From Haematobia irritans (taxonomy: Eukaryota > Arthropoda > Insecta > Diptera > Muscidae): 64,000 nucleotides of DNA. A program made the position numbers and the translations under genes. Where the stretch lies: NCBI RefSeq assembly GCF_050003625.1, contig NC_134398.1, positions 110,068,171 to 110,132,170 of the forward strand. The letters are read 5' to 3'. Each line of letters begins with the position of its first letter. Position 1 is the first letter of the stretch. The notes below the pieces were generated by a model. The model was not told where the DNA came from. It saw nothing but the letters and a program-made list of their open reading frames with translations, and did no database searches. Positions 12,123 through 22,652 of this stretch are shown here, piece after piece.

Positions 12123-12998
12123 CGGTGGTTGAAAATTTGGATGGTTCTACGGTTCCTCCAGATAAATCTTCACCATTGTAAGGCCGCTTGTGCTGCCTTA
12201 AAAGTTCTCCTGATGAAAGGAGACATAGATATAGTTCTTATTCAAGAACCATACATATATAAGAACAAGATCTGTGAATTAAGCACTCCGGGTTTCAAAC
12301 TTTTGCATAATACCGGTACCGATATAAATCGAGCATGTATAATTGCTAAAAACGAACTAAACTTGTTTCTGCTTCCTTCATTGAGCAATGCAGACACTGT
12401 CGTAGCCAGTCTAGAGATATCCACATGCAGATATTGGGTATCTTCGGTCTACATGGGACATGATAGGGAGATGCCACCCTGTGCCGTTAAGACCTTAGTT
12501 GAGGAGTCACTAAAAACAAAGACAAAACTCATTATGGGATGCGATGCAAATGCACATCATAGTATTTGGGGAAGTAGTGATACTAATGCAAGGGGAGAGT
12601 CGCTAATAGAGTTTATTTTGCGTACTAACCTGGTAGTTTGCAATAAGGGAGATGCACCAACCTTCGTCACCAGGAACAGACAAGAGGTTTTGGACGTAAC
12701 GTTGACCTCTCCGGAACTGAATGATAAGATATCTGAGTGGCAAGTTTTGAGGGAACATAGCTTCTCAGATCATCGCTACATCAGTTTCAGATTGGCTGTT
12801 CGTACTTCAAAGACCATATTTCCGCCAAATGTTAGGAAAGCTGATTGGAATAGGTATAGGGAATCGTTCAATTCGATGATACCGGAAATGCCGGAGACAA
12901 ATATGAGCACTGTGCAAGATATCGAACACGCAGTGGAGCGGATTACTAAGGCCTTCAACATTTCACTGAAAGCTGCTTGCCCTAGAGGAAAGCCAAGG
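12051..12998 (+). repeat. 948-bp tandem duplication, copy 2
   Basis: This copy repeats 11103-12050 directly downstream with no difference that I could see. It contains a detached ORF1 tail (to about 12181) and the endonuclease part of the complete ORF2. After 12998 the sequence continues into the linker and reverse transcriptase, whereas copy 1 at the same point re-enters the duplication. Confidence 0.93.
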
Positions 12999-15140
12999 GG
13001 AAAAAATCGGCCGCCATGGTGGACTACGGAGTTAAGTAATATGAGGAAATCCTGCAGGAAGCTCTTTAACAAAGCAAAGTCCACAAGAGCTCCGGAGGAT
13101 TGGGACACTTACAAGATGAATCTGAGAGAATATAAACGAGAACTGAGAAGGTCTCAACAAAACTCTTGGGATGATTACTGTAGCAGTATTGAGAATACGT
13201 CAGAGGCTTCCAGACTACGGAAGGTACTAGCATCCACTAACACCGCTCCAGGTTTCATTAAAACATCGGAGGGAAATTGGACAACGTCCAGTGAGGAGAC
13301 GTTGGAGGTACTTTTGGACACACACTTCCCTGGAAATCAGACGGTTGAACCATGTTCCGGCGGTGTAACAGAGGCTCAGCGATCATTTCCTATCGAGGAA
13401 ATTGTGTCGGAATCTAGAATAAAATGGGCTTTAAATAGCTTTGGACCATTCAAATCCCCCGGACCTGATGGAATTACTCCGGCGGAGTTACAGGCAGTGG
13501 CTGAAAGAGTTATCCCCTGGTTGACGGTGATATATAAACGATGTGTAAACTTAGCATATATTCCAGAAAAGTGGAGGGAAACAAAAGTCGTCTTCATACC
13601 TAAAGTAGGAAAAGCCTCTCACTCGAGTGCGAAGGATTTCCGACCAATCAGCTTATCCTCATTCCTACTTAAGACCCTGGAGAGGATGATAGACATGTAT
13701 CTTAGAACTAGCGTGGATTCAAGTTTGCTCTCGAAACGACAGCATGCATACTCGAAGGGCAGGTCTACTGAGACCGCATTGCATGAACTAGTCAGCTTTA
13801 TTGAAAGCTCACTATCTGTCAAAGAATACACAATCGTGGCGTTTCTAGACATCGAAGGGGCGTTCAATAATGTCCATCCGAGCTCGATATTAAATGGACT
13901 GACAACTCTGAATGTTGATCCAGGTATACTTAGGCTGTTAGGCGAACTTCTAATAAAGAGACGTATTTCAGCCACGCTAGGGCAAGCAAACATACAAAGG
14001 TATGTGAACAGAGGCACTCCCCAAGGAGGAGTTCTATCACCTCTTCTTTGGAATGTTGCTATAAACAACCTTCTGGTTTCCCTAGAAAAAGAAAGGATAA
14101 AAGTGGTGGCATACGCAGATGATGTGGCGCTAGCAGTCAGGGGAAAATTCCCATCCACAATCAGAGATATTATACAGAGAGCTCTCCGGATGACTGAGAA
14201 ATGGGCGAAAGATAATGGTCTTGGTGTGAATCCAGCAAAGACAGAACTAGTCATGTACTGCAAAGATCGTAAAACTCCCACGGTTAGGCCCATTTCCTTA
14301 GGGGGTACTGAAATTCCCTTTGGTGAGTGTGCAAAATACCTTGGCGTTATTTTGGACAGGAAGCTGAATTTTAGGCTTAATATTGAAGAGAGGGCGAGAA
14401 AAGCCACGGTAGCTTTGTACTCGTGCAAAAAGGCAATAGGGAAAAAGTGGGGACTAAAACCAAAAATTGTGCATTGGCTATACACTGCAGTAGTTAGACC
14501 TATAATGCTATATGGTGTTGTAGTCTGGTGGCCGGCACTTCAGAAACCGACTTGTTTAGATAAAGTTCAGCGTATGGCGAGCTTATGTATCTCAGGCGCA
14601 TTTAGTAAGACAGGAACAGACTCCCTTAATGTCATGCTACATCTATTGCCTTTAGACATTTTGGCCAAACAGTCAGCTGCAACAACGGCTGTGCGGTTGC
14701 GCGAGCTGTGGTCGGAAAAAATGTACGGTCATAGTTCGGTCCTCAAAATAATGCCAGATGTGCCTAACGTAGTGGATTATACCCTGGCAAAACCACTTTT
14801 CGACAAAAAGTTTGAAACTCTAATTCCCAACAGTGAGGCGTGGTGTACACAGACCCCGGGGAATAAAAGATATATAGATTTCTACACTGATGGCTCCAAA
14901 TTGAATGGACAAGTGGTGTTCGGAGTATATTCTAAAGATCTGGAAATTCGAATAGCGAAAAGATTACCTAATCACTGTAGTGTTTTTCAGGCTGAAATAT
15001 TAGCAATAAGAGAGGTGGCGAATTGGCTGAGAAGTAATGTTCCAACAAATATTGGCATTAATATATACTCAGACAGTCAACCTGCAATAAAATCCTTGGA
15101 CTCTGTGTTCCTCAATCGACTGCCGCAAATCTCTCAATGA
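12141..15140 (+). CDS. LINE ORF2: endonuclease, reverse transcriptase, partial RNase H
   Basis: The 999-residue open frame encodes the enzyme that nicks the target and copies the LINE RNA. Residues 1 to about 220 are an AP-like endonuclease (INLHHCKAA, LIQEPY, CDANAHHSIWGS, the SFSDHR active-site motif with Asp near residue 210). Reverse transcriptase follows with motif A LDIEGAFNNV (catalytic Asp near 570), motif B RGTPQGGVLSPLLW and motif C YADD (from about residue 658). RNase H begins with FYTDGSK (Asp near 917), QAEILAI and IYSDSQ. It then breaks: after SVFLN the frame reads a few wrong residues to a TGA at 15138. The remaining RNase H and the C-terminal finger continue in another frame. 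The ATG at 12141 is the counterpart of the ORF2 start at 11193, but here it lies behind the duplicated endonuclease instead of next to an intact ORF1. Confidence 0.9.
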   Translation: MVLRFLQINLHHCKAACAALKVLLMKGDIDIVLIQEPYIYKNKICELSTPGFKLLHNTGTDINRACIIAKNELNLFLLPSLSNADTVVASLEISTCRYWVSSVYMGHDREMPPCAVKTLVEESLKTKTKLIMGCDANAHHSIWGSSDTNARGESLIEFILRTNLVVCNKGDAPTFVTRNRQEVLDVTLTSPELNDKISEWQVLREHSFSDHRYISFRLAVRTSKTIFPPNVRKADWNRYRESFNSMIPEMPETNMSTVQDIEHAVERITKAFNISLKAACPRGKPRGKNRPPWWTTELSNMRKSCRKLFNKAKSTRAPEDWDTYKMNLREYKRELRRSQQNSWDDYCSSIENTSEASRLRKVLASTNTAPGFIKTSEGNWTTSSEETLEVLLDTHFPGNQTVEPCSGGVTEAQRSFPIEEIVSESRIKWALNSFGPFKSPGPDGITPAELQAVAERVIPWLTVIYKRCVNLAYIPEKWRETKVVFIPKVGKASHSSAKDFRPISLSSFLLKTLERMIDMYLRTSVDSSLLSKRQHAYSKGRSTETALHELVSFIESSLSVKEYTIVAFLDIEGAFNNVHPSSILNGLTTLNVDPGILRLLGELLIKRRISATLGQANIQRYVNRGTPQGGVLSPLLWNVAINNLLVSLEKERIKVVAYADDVALAVRGKFPSTIRDIIQRALRMTEKWAKDNGLGVNPAKTELVMYCKDRKTPTVRPISLGGTEIPFGECAKYLGVILDRKLNFRLNIEERARKATVALYSCKKAIGKKWGLKPKIVHWLYTAVVRPIMLYGVVVWWPALQKPTCLDKVQRMASLCISGAFSKTGTDSLNVMLHLLPLDILAKQSAATTAVRLRELWSEKMYGHSSVLKIMPDVPNVVDYTLAKPLFDKKFETLIPNSEAWCTQTPGNKRYIDFYTDGSKLNGQVVFGVYSKDLEIRIAKRLPNHCSVFQAEILAIREVANWLRSNVPTNIGINIYSDSQPAIKSLDSVFLNRLPQISQ

Positions 15141-15711
15141 GATGGCTGAGCAGTACAATATTCACCTAATATGGGTGCCTGGCCATAGGAACATACCGGG
15201 GAACTGCGAAGCGGATGAGTTGGCAAGGCTAGGGACTACCTTACATATTCCAGGGGAACTGGAATTTGTTGGTATGCCCCTAGCTACCTGCAAGCTCATG
15301 CTGCGTGAGAAGGCTGTTAGGATGGCAAATGTTCGATGGGAGAATTGCAAGGGTTGTAACGACACCAAGCAAATATGGCCCCATTTCAACTTAAACCGCA
15401 CACTAGATATGCTAATGTTCTCGAGACGTCAGATATCACTCCTGATATCTGCTATAACGGGTCGCTGCCTGATAGGCGATTTTGCAAAAACTATTGGCGC
15501 GAAGTATAATGACTATTGTATGAGCTGTCATGATGCGGAGGAAAAAGAATCAATTAAACACCTCTTGTGTGAGTGTCCTGCATTTTGTGTAAAGCGCAAG
15601 CAACTTTTAGGAGCATATAGCTTCAGATTACTGGCGGATCTGGAAAACGTTAACTTAAGCAGTCTGCTAATGTTTTTGGAACAATCTGGTTGGTTCAACA
15701 AAGAAAAATAA
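15118..15711 (+). pseudogene. LINE ORF2 3' part in shifted frame (RNase H end, Cys/His finger)
   Basis: This open frame continues ORF2 after the frameshift. It reads DCRKSLNEMAEQ, then IHLIWVPGHRNIPGN and CEADELARLGT, which hold the conserved His and last Asp of RNase H. Further on, a CX2CX10HX4C finger (CMSCHDAEEKESIKHLLCEC) sits where LOA/R1-type elements often carry one. The frame is open from about 15118, so the lesion lies near 15110-15120 and is probably a small deletion not divisible by three. The stop is TAA at 15709. An ATG at 15142 could in principle start a separate product, but I regard it as a broken tail of ORF2. Confidence 0.85.
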
Positions 15712-15832
15712 TCAAGAAGGTTCAGCGGTTAAAACTAGAAGTGCCCATATGTAATAGGTACTTTTAGTTAATGTGGTATCACAATGGACTGAATAGTCTA
15801 AGTGAGCCTGAATCTTAATCGGGCTGCCACTT
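15712..15832 (+). other. LINE 3' UTR
   Basis: About 120 bp lie between the ORF2 stop and the terminal pentamer repeats. The last part reads AGTGAGCCTGAATC and then GGGCTGCCACTT, a 3' end type I recall from other fly LINEs of this group; the reverse transcriptase probably recognises it. No polyadenylation signal is evident. Confidence 0.7.
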
Positions 15833-15852
15833 TAACCTAACCTAACCTAACC
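15833..15852 (+). repeat. (TAACC)4 LINE 3' tail
   Basis: Four perfect TAACC units end the retrotransposon in place of a poly(A) tail. The motif is the complement of TTAGG, the common insect telomere repeat. In this position, directly after a LINE 3' UTR, it is best read as the simple-repeat tail of the element, not as a telomere remnant. Confidence 0.9.
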
Positions 15853-17599
15853 TATACCCTGTACCACAGTAGTGGTGAAGGGTATAAATATGCGAAACAT
15901 TTAAATCTGAAGCAATTTTAAGGAAACTTCGCAAAAGTTTATTTATGATTTATCGCTCGATATATATGTATTAGAAGTTTAGGAAAATTAGAGTCATTTT
16001 TACAACTTTTCGAGTAAGCAGTGGCGATTTTACAAGGAAAATGTTGGTATTTTGACCATTTTTGTCGAAATCAGAAAAACATATATATGGGAGCTATATC
16101 TAAATCTGAACCGATTTCAACCAAATTTGGTACGCATAGCTACAATGCTAATTCTACTCCCTGTGCCAAATTTCAACTAAATCGGAGTTAAAAATTGGAC
16201 TCTGTGGTCATATGAGTGTAAATCGGGCGAAAGCTATATATGGGAGATATATCTAAATCTGAACCGATTTCAACCAAATTTGGCAAGCATAGCAACAATG
16301 CAAATTCTACTCCCTGTACAAAATTTCAACTAAATCGGAGTTAAAAATTGGCCTTTGTGGTCATATGAGTGTAAATCGGGCGAATGCTATATATGGGAGC
16401 TATATCTAAATCTGAACCGATTTCAACCAAATTTGGCACGCATAGCTACAATGCTAATTCTACTCCCTGTGCAAAATTTCAACTAAATCGGAGCAAAAAA
16501 TTGGCATCTGTGGTCATATGAGTGTAAATCGGGCGAAAGCTATATATGGGAGCTATATCTAAATCTGAACCGATTTCAACCAAATTTGGTACGCATAGCT
16601 ACAATGCTAATTATACTCCCTGTGCGAAATTTCAACTAAATCGGAGCAAAAAATTGGCCTCTGTGGTTAATATGAGTGTAAATCGGGCGAAAGCTATATA
16701 TGGGAGCTATATCTAAAGCTGAACCGATTTCAACCAAATTTGGCACGCATAGCTACAATGCTCATTCTACTCCCTGTGCAAAATTTCAACTAAATCGGAG
16801 CAAAAAATTGGCCTCTGTGGTCATTTGAGTGTAAATCGGGCGAAAGCTATATATGGGAGCTATATCTAAATCTGAACCGATTTCAACCAAATTTGACACG
16901 CATAGCTACAATGCTAATTCTACTCCCTGTGCAAAATTTCAACTAAATCGGAGCAAAAAATTGGCCTCTGTGGACAAAGGAGTGTAAATCGGGCGAAAGC
17001 TATATATGGGAGCTATATCTAAATCTGAACCGATTTCAACCAAATTTGACACGCATAGCTACAATGCTAATTCTACTCCCTGTGCAAAATTTCAACTAAA
17101 TCGGAGCAAAAAATTGGCCTCTGTGGACAAAGGAGTGTAAATCGGGCGAAAGCTATATATGGGAGCTATATCTAAATCTGAACCGATTTGGATGATATTT
17201 TGCAAGTTTTTCGAGACTCATAAAATATTTGGATGTACGGAATTTGAGGAAGATCGGTTGATATACACGCCAATTATGACCAGATCGGTGAAAAATATAT
17301 ATGGCAGCTATATCTAAATCTGAACAGATTTTTTCCAAAATCAATAGGGATCGTCTGTGAGCCGAAACAGGACCCTATACCAAATTTTAGAACAATCGGA
17401 CTAAAACTGCGAGCTGTACTTTGCACACAAAAATGCATCAACAGACAGACAGACAGACGGACATCGCTCAATCGACTCAGAATTTAATTCTAAGACGATC
17501 GGTATACTAAACGATGGGTCTCAGACTTTTCCTTCTTGGCGTTACATACAAATGCACAAACTTACTATACCCTGTACCACAGTAGTGGGGAAGGGTATA
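15853..17599 (+). repeat. satellite unit 6 with preceding hairpin (B3)
   Basis: The satellite resumes after the LINE exactly at a hairpin (15853-15886). A leader of a third type (B3, with TTTCGAGTAAGC) follows. C monomers, D from about 17155, a short (GACA)n run at about 17449-17462 and a hairpin at 17566-17599 (variant GTGGGGAAG) complete it. Several monomers match those of unit 8 (GGCATCTGTGG, GGTTAATATGAG, TAAAGCTGAACC). Confidence 0.9.
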
Positions 17600-18414
17600 A
17601 AAATATGGGAAACATTTAAATCTGGAGCAATTTTAAGAAAACTTCGCAAAAGTTTATTTATGATTTATCGCTCGATATATATGTATTAGAAGTTTAGGAA
17701 AATTAGAGTCATTTTTACAACTTTTCCACTAAGCAGTGGCGATTTTACAAGGAAAATGTTGGTATTTTGACCATTTTTGTCGAAATCAGAAAAACATATA
17801 TATGGGAGCTATATCTAAATCTGAACCGATTTTAACCAAATTTGGCACGCATAGCAACAATGCTAATTCTACTCCCTGTGCAAAATTTCAACTAAATCGG
17901 AGCAAAAAATTGGCCTCTGTGGTCATATGAGTGTAAATCGGGCGAAAGCTATATATGGGAGCTATATCCAAATCTGAACCGATTTCAACCAAATTTGGTA
18001 CGCATAGCTACAATGCTAATTATACTCCCTGTGCAAAATTTCAACTAAATCGGAGCAAAAAATTGGCCTCTGTGGTCATATGAGTGTAAATCGGGCGAAA
18101 GCTATATATGGCAGCTATATCTAAATCTGAACCGATTTTTTCCAAAATCAATAGGGATCGTCTTTGAGCCGAAACAGGACCCCATACCAAATTTTAGGAC
18201 AATCGGGCTAAAAGTGCGAGCTGTACTTTGCACACAAAAATACATCAACAGAGAGACAGACAGACGGACAGACGGACATCGCTAAATCGACTCAGAATTT
18301 AATTCTAAGACGATCGGTATACTAAACGATGGGTCTCAGACTTTTCCTTCTTGGCGTTACATACAAATGCACAAACTTATTATACCCTGTACCACAGTAG
18401 TGGTGAAGGGTATA
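17600..18414 (+). repeat. satellite unit 7, shortest unit (815 bp, no D)
   Basis: This minimal unit has a B1 leader (about 200 bp), only two C monomers, and then block A directly with no D monomer. The microsatellite at about 18248-18282 begins with a GAGA variant, and the hairpin is at 18381-18414. It defines the fixed part of a unit as about 509 bp. Confidence 0.9.
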
Positions 18415-20129
18415 AAAATATGGGAAACATTTAAATCTGGAGCAATTTTAAGAAAACTTCGCAAAAGTTTATTTATGATTTATCGCTCGATATATATGTA
18501 TTAGAAGTTTAGGAAAATTAGAGTCATTTTTACAACTTTTCCACTAAGCAGTAGCGATTTTACAAGGAAAATGTTGGTATTTTGACCATTTTTGTCGAAA
18601 TCAGAAAAACATATATATGGGAGCTATATCTAAATCTGAACCGATTTCAACCAAATTTGGCACGCTTATCTACAATGCTAATTCTACTCCCTGTGCAAAA
18701 TTTCAACTAAATCGGAGCAAAAAATTGGCCTCTGTGGTCATATGAGTGTAAATCGGGCGAAAGCTATATATGGGAGCTATATCTAAATCTGAACCGATTT
18801 CAACCAAATTTGGCACGCATAGCTACAATGCTAATTATACTCTCTGTGCAAAATTTCAACTAAATCGGAGCAAAAAATTGGCCTCTGTGGTCATTTGAGT
18901 GTAAATCGGGCGAAAGCTATATATGGGAGCTATATCTAAATCTGAACCGATTTCAACCAAATTTGGCACGCATAGCTACAATGCTAATTCTACTCCCTGT
19001 GCAAAATTTCAACTAAATCGGAGCAAAAAATTGGCATCTGTGGTCATATGAGTGTAAATCGGGCGAAAGCTATATATGGGAGCTATATCTAAATCTGAAC
19101 CGATTTCAACCAAATTTGGTACGCATAGCTACAATGCTAATTATACTCCCTGTGCGAAATTTCAACTAAATCGGAGCAAAAAATTGGCCTCTGTGGTTAA
19201 TATGAGTGTAAATCGGGCGAAAGCTATATATGGGAGCTATATCTAAAGCTGAACCGATTTCAACCAAATTTGGCACGCATAGCTACAATGCTCATTCTAC
19301 TCCCTGTGCAAAATTTCAACTAAATCGGAGCAAAAAATTGGCCTCTGTGGTCATTTGAGTGTAAATCGGGCGAAAGCTATATATGGGAGCTATATCTAAA
19401 TCTGAACCGATTTCAACCAAATTTGACACGCATAGCTACAATGCTAATTCTACTCCCTGTGCAAAATTTCAACTAAATCGGAGCAAAAAATTGGCCTCTG
19501 TGGACAAAGGAGTGTAAATCGGGCGAAAGCTATATATGGGAGCTATATCTAAATCTGAACCGATTTCAACCAAATTTGACACGCATAGCTACAATGCTAA
19601 TTCTACTCCCTGTGCAAAATTTCAACTAAATCGGAGCAAAAAATTGGCCTCTGTGGACAAAGGAGTGTAAATCGGGCGAAAGCTATGTATGGGAGCTATA
19701 TCTAAATCTGAACCGATTTGGATGATATTTTGCAAGTTTTTCGAGACTCATAAAATATTTGGATGTACGGAATTTGAGGAAGATCGGTTGATATACACGC
19801 CAATTATGACCAGATCGGTGAAAAATATATATGGCAGCTATATCTAAATCTGAACAGATTTTTTCCAAAATCAATAGGGATCGTCTGTGAGCCGAAACAG
19901 GACCCTATACCAAATTTTAGAACAATCGGACTAAAACTGCGAGCTGTACTTTGCACACAAAAATGCATCAACAGACAGACAGACAGACGGACATCGCTCA
20001 ATCGACTCAGAATTTAATTCTAAGACGATCGGTATACTAAACGATGGGTCTCAGACTTTTCCTTCTTGGCGTTACATACAAATGCACAAACTTACTATAC
20101 CCTGTACCACAGTAGTGGTGAAGGGTATA
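18415..20129 (+). repeat. satellite unit 8 (B1)
   Basis: The unit is 1,715 bp long. Its first monomer carries the marker CACGCTTATC (near 18661), which recurs near 22899 and 24509. D starts at about 19685, (GACA)n is at about 19976-19992 and the hairpin is at 20096-20129. The distal half closely matches unit 6. Confidence 0.9.
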
Positions 20130-21388
20130 AAAATATGGGAAACATTTAAATCTGGAGCAATTTTAAGAAAACTTCGCAAAAGTTTATTTATGATTTATCG
20201 CTCGATATACATGTATTAGAAGTTTAGGAAAATTAGAGTCATTTTTACAACTTTTCCACTAAGCAGTGGCGATTTTACAAGGAAAATGTTGGTATTTTGG
20301 CCATTTTTGTCGAAATCAGAAAAACATATATATGGGACCTATATCTAAATCTGAACCGATTTCAACCAAATTTGGCACGCATAGCTACAATGCTAATTCT
20401 ACTCCCTGTGCAAAATTTCAACTAAATCGGAGCAAAAAATTGGCCTCTGTGGTCATATGAGTGTAAATCGGGCGAAAGCTATATATGGGAGCTATATCTA
20501 AATCTGAACCGATTTCAACCAAATTTGGTACGCATAGCTACAATACTAATTATACTCCCTGTGCGAAATTTCAACTAAATCGGAGCAAAAAATTGGCCTC
20601 TGTGGTCATATGAGTGTAAATCGGGCGAAAGCTATATATGGGAGCTATATCTAAAGCTGAACCGATTTCAACCAAATTTGGCACGCATAGCTACAATGCT
20701 CATTCTACTCCCTGTGCAAAATTTCAACTAAATCGGAGCAAAAAATTGGCCTCTGTGGTCATTTGAGTGTAAATCGGGCGAAAGCTATATATGGGAGCTA
20801 TATCTAAATCTGATCCGATTTCAACCAAATTTGACACGCATAGCTACAATGCTAATTCTACCCCCTGTGCAAAATTTCAACTAAATCGGAGCAAAAAATT
20901 GGCCTCTGTGGACAAAGGAGTGTAAATCGGGCGAAAGCTATATATGGGAGCTATATCTAAATCTGAACCGATTTGGATGATATTTTGCAAGTTTTTCGAG
21001 ACTCATAAAATATTTGTATGTACGGAATTTGAGGAAGATCGGTTGATATACACGCCAATTATGACCAGATCGGTGAAAAATATATATGGCAGCTATATCT
21101 AAATCTGAACAGATTTTTTCCAAAATCAATAGGGATCGTCTGTGAGCCGAAACAGGACCCCGTACCAAATTTTAGAACAATCGGACTAAAACTGCGAGCT
21201 GTACTTTGCACACAAAAATGCATCAACAGACAGACAGACAGACAGACGGACATCGCTCAATCGACTCAGAATTTAATTCTAAGACGATCGGTATACTAAA
21301 CGATGGGTCTCAGACTTTTCCTTCTTGGCGTTACATACAAATGCACAAACTTACTATACCCTGTACCACAGTAGTGGTGAAGGGTATA
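20130..21388 (+). repeat. satellite unit 9 (B1)
   Basis: The unit is 1,259 bp long, with a B1 leader, four C monomers, D from about 20939, (GACA)n at about 21229-21248 and the hairpin at 21355-21388. It is closely similar to unit 10. Confidence 0.9.
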
Positions 21389-22652
21389 AAAATATGGGAA
21401 ACATTTAAATCTGGAGCAATTTTAAGAAAACTTCGCAAAAGTTTATTTATGATTTATCGCTCGATATACATGTATTAGAAGTTTAGGCAAATTAGAGTCA
21501 TTTTTACAACTTTTCCACTAAGCAGTTGCGATTTTACAAGGAAAATGTTGGTATTTTGGCCATTTTTGTCGAAATCAGAAAAACATATATATGGGAGCTA
21601 TATCTAAATCTGAACCGATTTCAACCAAATTTGGCACGCATAGCTACAATGCTAATTCTACTCCCTGTGCAAAATTTCAACTAAATCGGAGCAAAAAATT
21701 GGCATCTGTGGTCATATGAGTGTAAATCGGGCGAAAGCTATATATGGGAGCTATATCTAAATCTGAACCGATTTCAACCAAATTTGGTACGCATAGCTAC
21801 AATGCTAATTATACTCCCTGTGCGAAATTTCAACTAAATCGGAGCAAAAAATTGGCCTCTGTGGTTAATATGAGTGTAAATCGGGCGAAAGCTATATATG
21901 GGAGCTATATCTAAAGCTGAACCGATTTCAACCAAATTTGGCACGCATAGCTACAATGCTCATTCTACTCCCTGTGCAAAATTTCAACTAAATCGGAGCA
22001 AAAAATTGGCCTCTGTGGTCATTTGAGTGTAAATCGGGCGAAAGCTATATATGGGAGCTATATCTAAATCTGAACCGATTTCAACCAAATTTGACACGCA
22101 TAGCTACAATGCTAATTCTACCCCCTGTGCAAAATTTCAACTAAATCGGAGCAAAAAATTGGCCTCTGTGGACAAAGGAGTGTAAATCGGGCGAAAGCTA
22201 TATATGGGAGCTATATCTAAATCTGAACCGATTTGGATGATATTTTGCAAGTTTTTCGAGACTCATAAAATATTTGTATGTACGGAATTTGAGGAAGATC
22301 GGTTGATATAGACGCCAATTATGACCAGATCGGTGAAAAATATATATGGCAGCTATATCTAAATCTGAACCGATTTTTTCCAAAATCAATAGGGATCGTC
22401 TTTGAGCCGAAACAGGACCCCATACCAAATTTTAGGACAATCGGGCTAAAAGTGCGAGCTGTACTTTGCACACAAAAATACATCAACAGAGAGACAGACA
22501 GACGGACAGACGGACATCGCTAAATCCACTCAGAATTTAATTCTAAGACGATCGGTATACTAAACGATGGGTCTCAGACTTTTCCTTCTTGGCGTTACAT
22601 ACAAATGCACAAACTTATTATACCCTGTACCACAGTAGTGGTGAAGGGTATA
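21389..22652 (+). repeat. satellite unit 10 (B1)
   Basis: The unit is 1,264 bp long and close to unit 9, with D from about 22199. Its block A is of the unit 7 type (microsatellite starting GAGAGACA near 22490). The hairpin is at 22619-22652. Confidence 0.9.

Larger units (their letters stand above)
9895..15852 (+). mobile_element. non-LTR retrotransposon, LOA/R1-like clade
   Basis: This interval is a nearly full-length LINE of about 5.95 kb, including a 948-bp internal tandem duplication. The order is 5' UTR, ORF1, an ORF2 with AP-type endonuclease, reverse transcriptase and RNase H, a C-terminal Cys/His finger, a 3' UTR and a (TAACC)4 tail. An RNase H domain and an endonuclease opening FLQINLHHCKAA fit the LOA/R1 side of the I superclade better than Jockey; the clade is judged from memory of motifs. 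No target-site duplication was found, and the flanks differ in satellite phase. The exact 5' boundary is uncertain by about 15 bp because of the inverted repeat there. The element is dead or crippled by an RNase H frameshift and by the duplication that separates ORF1 from the complete ORF2. Confidence 0.9.

Noticed and set aside
13619..14485. 288-codon minus-strand open frame opposite the reverse transcriptase
   Set aside because: A shadow of the ORF2 coding strand; no motif and no independent support.
15142..15711. Separate RNase H gene
   Set aside because: It completes the RNase H begun in the preceding frame and ends in the usual ORF2 finger, so it is a frameshifted part of ORF2.
15833..15852. 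Telomeric TTAGG-type array
   Set aside because: Only four units directly after a LINE 3' UTR; this is the simple-repeat tail of the element.
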